Origin: Bigelowiella natans CCMP2755
Taxonomy: Eukaryota; Cercozoa; Chlorarachniophyceae
Length of the DNA stretch: 28,257 bases
Direction: 5' to 3'
NCBI GenBank assembly: GCA_000320545.1
Contig: ADNK01002506.1
Span: forward strand, 1 to 28,257
The notes beneath the pieces were generated by a model, which ran no database searches, had not been told where the DNA came from, and saw nothing but the letters and a program-made list of their open reading frames with translations. Of this stretch, positions 12,400 to 21,693 are shown one piece after another. Positions within the stretch are counted from its first letter, which is position 1, and each line of letters begins with the position of its first letter. The position numbers and the translations under genes are program-made.

Positions 12400-12637
12400 C
12401 TGAAATCCCATGTTTTTTTTACACTACGACATCGCTCCCTGGTGGGTCGTACGAGAAACCTGGAGCTCGGCAAGTAGAAGGCGAGAAGGGAGGGCATTTT
12501 TGGACAATTTTTTTTTCGAAATTTAAAAAACTGGTGGGGTTTCAGTGCTAAGACAACGGCATTCCCAGGAATTTGCCCCACCGGGCCCACATTCCAAAAT
12601 CCAAATCTACCCTCACGACCCCCCACGGCCCACGGCC

Positions 12638-13980
12638 ATGCAACGCATGTTTCGACTTTTGCGTGGATCAAGAGGGGCTGTGTGCCTCGGCGTCGCCGGT
12701 GCTGCTACCGCTGTGTACAGCGGTGTTGTTTCCACCGCAGAAAAGGCTCAAGGCTGGCCGGAGGCTCCGGAAGGGGGTGAGCGCCGCACGTTCCACGCCC
12801 CCGACGGGACTGTGAAGGCAATTGAAACGATGCTCAACTATCAAAACCGACGAGGGGTTCAGTCTTCTCTTCTCCGCAATGGTATCGTGGGCACGGGAAG
12901 GGACAGCAAGGGCTCGGACAGAGGTAAATACGCTGCTTCATCCTCAGCCAACATCCACACGTAAGCTGACCCGTGTATCCCCAAAATTTTCCAGGGCTTT
13001 TCGGCACAGACTGGGCCCCCACAAAGGTACGCGTCGAGAATGCTCGCGCAATGGAGACTACTCCAAGCCTTGATCGCGAAGGCTTCACCTTGTTGCCTCA
13101 AGACGTGGAGGCGGAACTCGGAAAGGACTTCAACTTCTATAACGACAACGATATCATACAGAGATACTACCCCAGCATCGCTGAGAAGGTCAAGAAAGCA
13201 ACCGGAGCGACCCACGTCTACGCCTTCGACCACAATGTGCGCTGCGCGAGCGGCAAGAAGTCCGGAAAGAAGCTGGAAGGTGGCAACGCTGTCCAAGGGC
13301 CCGCGCACATCGTCCACACCGATTACACCCTTACCAGCGCCCCCAAACGCCTCCGCGATCTATCCAACCCCCCCAAAACCAACGATACATGGCGCAAGCT
13401 TACGGGTGGCAAGGATCCATTAATACCGAAGGGTAACGTCGAGAAGGCGATGTCAGAGAACGGAAGATTTGCGATGGTCAACGTCTGGAGAAACATCAGA
13501 CCAGAACCAGTGCAGCGCTTCCCTCTGGCGGTGATGGGGGCTCAAAGCCTCGATATAGACGACCTCACGACGTTTGAGATACACTACACCGACCGGATTG
13601 GCGAGAACTACTTCGTGCGGACGTCGAAATCCGAGCAGGGGGGGCACAAATGGTACTACTACCCGCAAATGCAGCAGGATGAGCTGCTCGTCTTTAAGCA
13701 ATGGGACTCCGAAGGAAAGCTGCTCACAGATGCTAAGGATGAAGAGACCGCGCGGAAGCACGTGCCTCCCTTTTCTCACCCCCCGCCCCAATTCTGCGCG
13801 CATAGCGCCATAGTAGAGCCGGTCACTGACGAAACAGCCCCAGATAGAGAATCCATAGAAGTCCGATGCATACTCCTGTACTTAGATCAAGAGCAGAACC
13901 GCCGGAATCGAGCGAAATGGTCGTCAACCCGTGCCGCAGCGCCATGGTCCTCATTCTTGAAAATATTCGGCGGAAAATGA
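12638..13980 (+). CDS. CmcJ/AsaB/GA4-desaturase-like 2-oxoglutarate-Fe(II) oxygenase
   Basis: Exons 12638-12923 and 12995-13980 flank a 71-bp intron (gtaaat...ttccag) and encode 423 aa. The body matches the CmcJ/AsaB/NvfI-like family, whose members oxidise small molecules in fungal, bacterial and plant secondary metabolism. Visible signatures are the metal-binding HTD (203-205) in VHTDYT, the block FAMVNVWRNIRPEPVQRFPL, the segment KWYYYPQMQQDELLVFKQWD, a second metal histidine H365 in FCAHSA, and R386 in DRESIEVR, the expected 2-oxoglutarate-binding arginine. The start is the first in-frame ATG; another is three codons on. The N-terminus (MQRMFRLLRGSRGAVCLGVAGAATAVYSG) is basic then hydrophobic, like an organellar targeting or membrane-anchor leader. 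The protein is longer than the usual roughly 300 aa because of this extension and a basic tail. Substrate unknown. Confidence 0.88.
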
Positions 13981-14916
13981 GAAGGCAGCAAGCAGCAGGG
14001 CTAACAGGGGGGGGGGTGCAATGTGGTTGTAGTGCGAGTTTTCGCTACGACACAGCTAGCTTAGCTGACGATGCGCTTGCATGCGTAGCAGAGCGTTTCA
14101 CAGCCAAATCGTAATTTTCTGACACTGCTGTCCTATCCCAAATATCTCACAATCATTATATTGTATAGCGAATCATCAATGTTATCATTAGACATATAGA
14201 CACTTATCTTTTGTTGGCAGCGTGCACGTAGCGTAGCAATGAATTGATAGAGCTATCGTCGTAAGTACGCAACACTGGCAACGCTATTATTACACAGACA
14301 CAATATGCGAGACGGATGTAATGAAGTGATTAAATCTTTCCCATGGTCATCCTAGTGTGGCTGTGTGGAAAGCAGCGGTCACAGCGCTTGTGCTGTCTAG
14401 CTGTATCTGTTTGTCCCTGCTATTATGTACATGTGCACAGATAGCACCATATGCATGTATCCTCCTGCCGATAAACAGCGTTACGAGGCTTTTGCGGTAG
14501 TGCGGCGCGTTACCGCCTCATGCTACATAGACACTCGACAATTACATGCCACATCATCATTAAATGATGTTGATGAACCGAAGACAGAGCAGGCCACACC
14601 TATTGATCGCCGATGAGAAATTTGCGCACATACGGACAAATCTAGACGACGTATTATGCTTGCAACACTGGCCGTACGTGTTGTCATCATACGTGCATTG
14701 AGCCATCAAAGCAGGCTATTTGCCATTATGTGTTGTAACCGAAATCTTTTTTTAATTATTCACTATATTGCTGCCGAAATCCCTCTATACAAGCGATGCG
14801 AATCCGGCGGCTGTATGTTTTTATCATTGGTTGGGTGAAGCACGTGATTCACGGTGGAGACCGCAGTCTCCGATCCACCTCATATACACGCGGAAAGTGG
14901 TTCGATTCGATGTGCA
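13981..14916. other. Intergenic region between converging genes
   Basis: A run of ten G follows shortly after the oxygenase stop codon. The remainder shows no convincing exon, only short ORFs with repeat-like words (tagcgtagcaa). It separates the 3' ends of the oxygenase (+) and the twelve-exon gene (-). Confidence 0.5.
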
Positions 14917-17554
14917 TCACATGGCGAGAGTTAATGCTTCTGGGCTGGGGCATATCCTGTGCGTCAGCGCGTACAGCTTCTTCTCGATGAACTTGATTTT
15001 CATCCGCAGGCGAGACGACTTGTCCCTCTCGAGCTTCCACCTGTTGTTCGAAGCGAGGACGCGGTCCTTCGCCTTCCGAATCTTCGCGCGGAGTTGGTTT
15101 ATGCGGGCGATCTGGTTGGGAAGGAAAATAATCGTACAATGACATCTTCCTCAGGACGGATAACTCTATTGGCACCACACCAACGCCTCCGTGCCAACAA
15201 CGGTTAACGACGAGGGGCCATAAATACCTTTGACGCCGCTTGGATATGTAACGCCTTATCGACCTGGTGCCTGACGACTCTAGCGGCCCGATCGACGTTC
15301 TGCCAAAACTGAGAAGGGAGAGGGGGGGGGGGGGGGGGAGGGAGCAGAGAGCGAGAGGATTAAACAACCTCTCCTTTCTATGGCCGGATTTCTCTCGGTG
15401 GGCGCCGTATTTGTCTGTCGTACCTCTTCCTTTTCTCGCTGATATCGGCTAGATTCTTTGCCACCCCCGCAGAAGTAGTAGACCTCTCCAGGAGTGCCTA
15501 ACTCGTCGTTTTATTATTGCACAGCAGCAGAGCAGCAGCAGCAACAACAACAACAACACGTCCCTTCATACCACACCGTCTCTTGCGTGTTTCTCCCAAG
15601 AAGAATCACTCGCGTTGTTACGTACAATTCTCGTGCACAAACGCACAAATTAACCCCCCACCCTCCTCCCACCACCCCACAACCACACCACCACACACCC
15701 CCCAAAAAAGAAAGTGTGGAGGAGCAAACACTTTGAAGTGGGAAAAAAAACCCAACATGCAGCTAAATCTTTTTGACTCGCTCTTACTGGGTCGTTGGTC
15801 CTCAGTTGTCGAGTTTGAAGTGGTGGTGCCGCTGTCGTCCCCCCCCCCACATGCGCACGTCATCGACCCGTTATTTCTCGCGCGCAGGCCACCGACGCAT
15901 TGCCTGGTTGGGGATACCCAATTGAGTCAAGCACGAAAACCTGGCAGTGCACGCCTCCCGAATGCAAAGCTACGCAAGGTGTACCTTGAGCGTCCAGGAG
16001 TGATGTAGTAGATATCGATCAGGCCGGGGCACAAGCTGATCCTCTCGAGCAAACCGTGCCCTTCTGAGTTCTCGTATACTAGCTTCACGTGCTCCTTCCG
16101 ACATGCACTGATTAATTGGCCAGGGAGGGGTGGCGGGGATCAACGAGCAGCTTTTCCATGAAACAAAACAGACGAGGAAAAAGAGCCGCATTTCGCGAGC
16201 AAACGCGCGAGCAGGGTGGGGCAAATGTTTGGAAGCCGCTGCTCGATGAAATATCAAAGCTATGGAATCGCTCTCGACCGAGGCCATGTTAGAGAGAAAA
16301 ATGCTATGAGATCCACCACCTGACGATGTACTCGGTCCCATCCACGCCTTCGAGTACAATTTTGCGGTCAACGCTCTGTCAATAAACATCAAGCTAGGTG
16401 AGACACCGAGGGTTGGAGCTGCATCTGTCGGTTCCCGCATCTTTGCTATTGTTACTGTTGCTGCCGCTGCTGTATTATTCACCCGATTGGAGCTCAGAAG
16501 CTCTGAGACTGGACGAAGGATCTTCTTGTCTAATCCCTGTAAGACATCCCGTCCTCGGTTCGCCTGAGCCCCCCAAAAAAGACAGCGGTCGTCAGAATTA
16601 ACGGAGATATTGCCGCTTCGGGCACGTTGTGCATTATCAGCGCGTTAGAAGCACACCTTCTCAACGTCCTGCAGAATCGATAAGATGCGGTGGAAGAGGA
16701 CCGGGATGGACGCCAGAAGCTCGGTTTCGTCCTGCCCGAGGCGTGATTTTCGAAACGACGGGGACGACCACCACCACCACAACAATAAGAAGAAGAAGAA
16801 GAAGAAGAAGAACAGCGACAACTCAACCTCGTGGCTTGGATTGGGGAAATGCTATGGCATCTATCTGTTACCGGCCCAATAGTCAGGGCTTGGCCGTCTA
16901 CAATGGAGCTTCGATCGAAGCGGTTGACGTAGTGCGTTTTCCAATTAAATCGAGCAATGTACCCCCGAACGAGCGTCGAGCTGTTGCCCTGATTGAAAAA
17001 CGCGATGCAGCACGGTCATAAGCTCCCTGGACAACACCGCAGCACAGAAGGACATTTACCAGTGCGGGCCTAGGGAGAACTCGAAGGGGTATTGCACTCC
17101 TAAAGTTGGTCTCCACGTGTTCTTCTTTCACATCACTGATTGAACGTATCGAGCTCAGCGAGCGGTCAGCAAGGGCTTCGTCAAAAACGGCACTTACGGG
17201 ATGTAATCTGATTTTGCCAGCAGGACCTTGCTGAGGTCAACCAACGGGTCGCTCTTCTCGGTTTCCGGTCCTGCCCCGCTTGCGCTGCAAAATCGAAGCA
17301 TCAAAGCAAGAGAATACGGCATCGTCGATGGAGCGTGTGAAGCAATGCAGCCACGGAACGTGGAAAGAGAGTGCCATTCGCAACGGTTCTAAACTAAAGA
17401 GGAAAATTCCATGCTTAAATCGAAGCCCCTGGATTCAACACCTGTGGTTTGAGGGGTGATTGTGCTCCTCGTCTTGCTGGTCGCGAGTTGCTTCCCGAGC
17501 GGCCCGCCGCCCTCTCAGAGCAGCGAGGAGAAGAGGTCCTGGTCCACCGTCCAT
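14917..17554 (-). CDS. Twelve-exon gene for an unrecognised 378-aa protein
   Basis: In transcript order the exons are 17554-17442, 17284-17198, 17135-17060, 17022-16963, 16731-16657, 16563-16483, 16375-16320, 16107-15985, 15903-15788, 15497-15424, 15308-15228 and 15111-14917. They sum to 1137 nt, all joined in frame. The protein starts MDGGPGPLLLAALRGRRAA. Residues about 93-165 are predicted helical (LMTVLHRVFQSGQQL, LLASIPVLFHRILSILQD). A compact beta-like part follows (KIVLEGVDGTEYIV, HVKLVYENSEGHGLLERI, GLIDIYYITPG). Then comes a Gly/Cys/Ser/Thr-rich linker (CACGGG, 237-262), TPGEVYYFCGGG, and a strongly basic C-terminal coiled coil (288-360; INQLRAKIRKAKDRV). I do not recognise the family. 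The acceptor of exon 4 (gggag) and the donor of exon 9 (gtaaga) were chosen to keep the frame. Two intron pyrimidine tracts are microsatellites. Confidence 0.75.
15521..15558 (+). repeat. (CAG)n(CAA)n microsatellite inside an intron
   Basis: It lies in the intron 15498-15787 of the minus-strand gene. On the transcript it reads GTT/CTG, just upstream of the acceptor of exon 10. Confidence 0.9.
16769..16812 (+). repeat. (CAC)n(AAG)n microsatellite inside an intron
   Basis: It lies in the intron 16732-16962 of the minus-strand gene. On the transcript the AAG part reads CTT, so it can act as the pyrimidine tract in front of the acceptor at 16732-16733. Confidence 0.9.
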
Positions 17555-19154
17555 AGTTTAATCCGCAAGCCTGAATGTAAAGACTGTGAGGATGATATTG
17601 ACCGCTCGCGGATGCTCTCCACGAGCCCACTGAAAACGCAGGGAAGGGCACTTCGTCCCGAAACGCGAGGGGAAAGTGCCAGGAAGGAGGCGCTGGGCTT
17701 GAACCCCTGCATCGGAAGCGGTCGGAACGGTAGGTCGCGGATTATTGTGAAGTGGGAGGGGGGGGGGGGAGGTACCTGCGGAAGCTCTCACTCTCTGGAT
17801 GTGTATGTGTGCTACTTGGTGTCCCTGCTGCAGGGCTTGGGTTGTGTAGCCTTCGTACGACTATCCAGATAGCTCTGTATTATTTAAATACAAATGATAT
17901 TATACCTGCGACAATGAATACACCGACTAAAATGGTTCGAACTTACGGCGTTCCGTGTCTGTGCTTGGGAAAGGTTACTGTTTTTAGAAATAATCACCTC
18001 CTTTCCTACCAGCAGCGCGGTTTTTTTTTTGCAATCCGACGTATGAGGATTTGGAGTTGCGACAACGTGGATTTGATGGCGTCAATTGTTAATGATGTAA
18101 TTTCAAGAATACACGAGAAAGCTGTGAAGGGGTAGAGGGTTGACCGGCAGACCGAGGGAATCACTTCGCGAAAAAAAAAGTTTGGTGATTTCCGCTCATA
18201 TTGCTGTGCTAATCAATAAAGAGGATAAAACTATAGTGGTTTTCCTTCTCGGAAGAATTTAAGCAGACATAATTATCACTGAGAGGAAAAGCTCCTGGAA
18301 TGTCGATCTGAGGCCAGTGTGTATTCAGATCTTTGAGCATTTTGAACGGAACGAATATCGACTCAATAAAACAGCATACGACAACACTGTGAATAACATT
18401 TATCAGATCTAGCCATTCATTTCATAGTTCTCATAGTTTCTATGAAAGCATTTCTTCGAAAACATAGTTTGGATTACAAATTCTGCTGGTCTTCCTATCA
18501 ACATCCAGACTTATTTCAACCAAAAATAGCTTATGCTTTCGTAGGGAATTATAGGGTACGTCTTTCGTACGACAACTTATCTTACGACAACATGTAAACA
18601 TTGCCTTCCCGTCGGACTGCTTGTGTGCAGCATTGGATCCGAATTCCATTTCAAAATTCATCATGTCAACACCTTCAGACTCAATCGAGAGTGTTATTCG
18701 AACAATAAATCGCGACATCCAATAAAATTTGAAAATTACCCGAAATCCAGCTCAACTCTCGAGAGGCAGAGCTCATTTCGGTACTTTTTAACGCTGAAAA
18801 GATCGCCTCATCTGGCCCAAGTCGGTCGTCCAAACCCCCCGGCGCCTAGACTGCGCGACAGATTCCCAGAGAAGTGGTCGTAGGGCGGATAACGTTTTCG
18901 CTTGGTATCGTCGGCGCCCACAACCAGGAACCACCGTTTTCGGGCAACAATTGGATCGATTTTCACAGTGTCTCGGAAACGCAAAAACCGAGTACACGAT
19001 CAATTTTGTCCATAAAACAAAGGATATTTCTCTATTGCGACTTGAACTTTTTCCTCTCAAACGAGTTTGAAACGGCCCTGTGTGCCGGTAGTCTAGGCAC
19101 GTGGCGCTGACGTCGCCGTCTCTCCCCTCACGACCGCTCTCTCGAGACAGAAAA
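17555..19154. other. Intergenic region between divergent genes, with one doubtful ORF
   Basis: No supported gene was found. A 92-codon ORF runs from 18718 down to 18440 on the minus strand (begins MSRFIVRITLSIESEG). It is not low complexity and might be a small gene or an exon, but it has no recognisable motif and no partner exon. A run of ten G lies at 17760-17769. The promoter of the downstream plus-strand gene must lie at the right end. Confidence 0.45.
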
Positions 19155-21058
19155 ATGGTGTCTAGCGAACACCGACTCTATCGAGTCCAAACCTTCCAGG
19201 TGCACGTCGAGCCGATACCGTCTGCTACCGTTCCAATCCCATTTAGAATCGAGTTTAGATCCCCTCAGCTCCGTTTCTATGCGGAGCGGACGCTGCCCCA
19301 GGTAGAACAATTCCTGCATTCTTTATCCGCGGCCGCCGGAAAATATCCATCATGCACATTCAGGTTCACAAATTTCATGCCTCCTGGAGGAAAACATACC
19401 CGACGCTCGCGAAGATTCCACGGCCAGAGAAAGCTGTATTAGACATCATGAAGAAGCAGGCTGCAAGCGCCAATGACCTGGCTATGAAAATCAAGGAATA
19501 CTTTTGGTGGGTATCACGCACGCAAACGAGCACGCGAGCAATATCTTGTGGAAAATCGAGCTCTTCTCTAGATTAGAGCGGAGAGATAGAGGATCCGAAC
19601 TTTGGCAAATGGGAAGAGAGGGTTGGGGCAAAGCACTAAGTCTGATTGTATGCAGGATCATATTCCAAATTTCCTGTACGAGGGCTCTGTTGCTTGAGTG
19701 GCTGAAACTTCCGGAGCGGTCGAAAATCAGATTTACGGTTCGCAGCCTAGTTATGCTGCCCCATAGCTGGTGTATTCATAAATAACGACGTGGTCCTTGC
19801 AGGCAAACGCGGCGCGACAGGAGAGTTGGGTTTTGGACCAGGTAGAATCGCACTACAACACCCCCTTTGTTTCATAATGTCAGATATCGAAATATTTTTT
19901 TAATTTTGATATATAAAGGCAAAGACCCAGGTATCTCCAGGACGAATGAAAAAGTCTTCACAGTATCTAATTAAGGTTATCCTTTGCCACGACACATGTT
20001 GGGGAAGGTTTACGAAGTCTCTGTTTTCAGATCGACGGGACGGCAGGGACGACCACCAAAGGAGCGATTCCAATAATCAGAAAGTCCAAGAAGAAGAAAG
20101 AAGGGAAGATAAAGAAGGGAAACACAGACAAGGTTAGCAACGAAATTATGCGGGGCGTAAAATTGACGAAGCGCGCTCATCGAATGCGAATTTCAGGCGT
20201 GTTTGAATGCCGAGCGAATCCGGGAGAGGTTTCAAAATAACCACAAAGATCTGATCACAAAGGTAGAGCCAATAAAATGGTGTGCTTTTGCAATAGAGCC
20301 CCCTACAGATTCCGCCGCTTTTACAGGTGATAATAGATGCAGAGAAATCGAAGAGAAAAGGCTGTCGTCGCGACGAGCACAAGCACCTAAGAAAGAATGC
20401 GTCGCAACGCGACTTCGGTGATAAAAAGAAGAGAGCACCCGTACGACCACCAGAGCGGGCGATACCCTCAAACAATTCAAGTGAAATGGAAAATAGTCCC
20501 AGGTCCAGGAAGGCCAAACGTCACAACGACTCGACAGCTGATGTCAACACTACAAAGCATCGTGGAATGTCGCTGCTTTCCAAGAAGCACGCTTCGAAGC
20601 CATCAAGACCTCGTCGAAAGCCACCCCCACCCATCCAGAGAACTGTTGCAGGGAACACAGAAGCTGAAACGAACTTTGTTCAAGAGAATCTTCGGAATAT
20701 TGACCAATCGCGGCCGGCAGGGAAATTCCTGGAACAGCCACCAGCACCACCTCGTAGACCACCACCACCCTTTCCACAAAGATTGATTCAAAACACAGAA
20801 AGGACGCCCTCTTTGCAAAAGGGCTCTTTTGATGAGGAGAATGCCATGCGGAATGAGTTGCCAGGAGAGCATCGTCGCTCTGAAGTTGCATCTGCAAGAG
20901 ACGCCAACAAGTTTTGTCACGTGTTGTCGTCAAAGCCCACTCCTCCAAACGTTCCACCACCAGGATGGAAACCGCCGGCTGGTTGGAGACCTCCCGCTGA
21001 CTTTACTCCTTCGTCCTTCCAATGGAAAAAACTTTTGTCGGATCATGGCTTCGTTTGA
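19155..21058 (+). CDS. Basic, proline-rich 440-aa protein of unknown function
   Basis: Exons 19155-19301, 19364-19510, 19656-19688, 19803-19841, 19919-19975, 20031-20132, 20197-20262 and 20327-21058 join in frame; every intron is phase 0. The N-terminal part (to about residue 100) contains FRIEFRSPQLRFYAERTLPQ and VHKFHASWRKTYPTLAKIPRP. The order of hydrophobic and basic positions faintly recalls a PX lipid-binding domain, but this is not secure. Residues 142-240 are lysine-rich (KSKKKKEGKIKKG, DAEKSKRKGCRRDEHKH) and suit nucleic acid, membrane or nuclear targeting. The last 150 residues carry polyproline runs (RKPPPPIQ, EQPPAPPRRPPPPFPQR, NVPPPGWKPPAGWRPP), typical SH3/WW/profilin ligands, and end LLSDHGFV. 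No WH2 or acidic VCA tail is present, so I do not call it WAVE. The donor of exon 3 (gttgct) is the weakest junction. Confidence 0.7.
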
Positions 21059-21071
21059 TCAAGTTGTTTTT

Positions 21072-21073
<2 letters not shown>

Positions 21074-21112
<39 letters not shown>
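21074..21112 (+). repeat. (CT)n microsatellite in the 3' flank
   Basis: About 39 bp of CT begin 16 bp after the stop codon of the proline-rich gene, so it is probably within the 3' UTR. Confidence 0.95.
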
Positions 21113-21115
<3 letters not shown>

Positions 21116-21120
21116 TCTCA

Positions 21121-21693
21121 CCGGCGCGCCTGAGGATCCTTAGCAAAATTGTTTGCCGCACCAATGGACCATGCTGTTCGTAGCACACACGCGCACCGGC
21201 GCACTAGCAGAGCTAGAGAGTACAGGGACTGTGGCTAGCGACTGATCGGACACACTCACATCTAGACATTTTAGCAACAGCGTCACTACGCTTTGTTATT
21301 GCAGTCGTGCGGGCCGTGCGTGTCAAAGTGTAATAAGCTAGTAAGCGCAACAATGCAATGCGCTGAATGATCTTACTTGCATTGTACCGAAGGAAAAAAA
21401 AGTGCAACAATGTGATGCGTTGAATGGCCTCACTGCATGTGTTGTCTAGTTGTGTAGCAATGCATGTGAAGCATTGCACCTTGCTAAGAAGCAGCCGAAT
21501 CGGTCACATGAAAATGAACGATACTAGGTCACCTGCGCGAACGATTCTGTACAATGCAAGGACTATTCATGCTCATCATGCAGGTTGTCCCAGCAATCAT
21601 GCTTTTGGTCGAAGCACTTACTGTCAAAACAATGACACAGTTCTATGAATGTTACTTTGCTTTAGCTTTGCTAGAGCATTTGGCAATTTTCTT
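21121..21693. other. Gene-poor interval with a degenerate duplication
   Basis: The phrase gcgcaacaatgcaatgcgctgaatg (from about 21346) recurs about 57 bp later as gtgcaacaatgtgatgcgttgaatg (from about 21402). The rest shows no exon. It lies between the converging 3' ends of the proline-rich gene and the G-alpha-like gene. Confidence 0.55.

Noticed and set aside
12387-12671. 94-codon minus-strand ORF
   Set aside because: Antisense to the start of the oxygenase gene; a 28-nt intron would be needed to join its start to the 12307-12399 exon, which is too short for this genome.
13453-13803. 116-codon minus-strand ORF
   Set aside because: Mirror of the oxygenase coding exon.
15970-16482. 170-codon minus-strand ORF read as one piece
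   Set aside because: It crosses real splice sites; the spliced frame of the twelve-exon gene uses a different frame in exons 7 and 8 and gives a better protein.
18440-18718. 92-codon minus-strand ORF as a firm gene call
   Set aside because: Starts with ATG and is not low complexity, but it has no motif, splice partner or context; mentioned only as a possibility.
20031-20132. WAVE/SCAR assignment of the proline-rich gene from an IDGT-plus-basic segment
   Set aside because: No WAVE homology domain, WH2 or acidic tail is present; the similarity is four residues plus lysine-rich composition.
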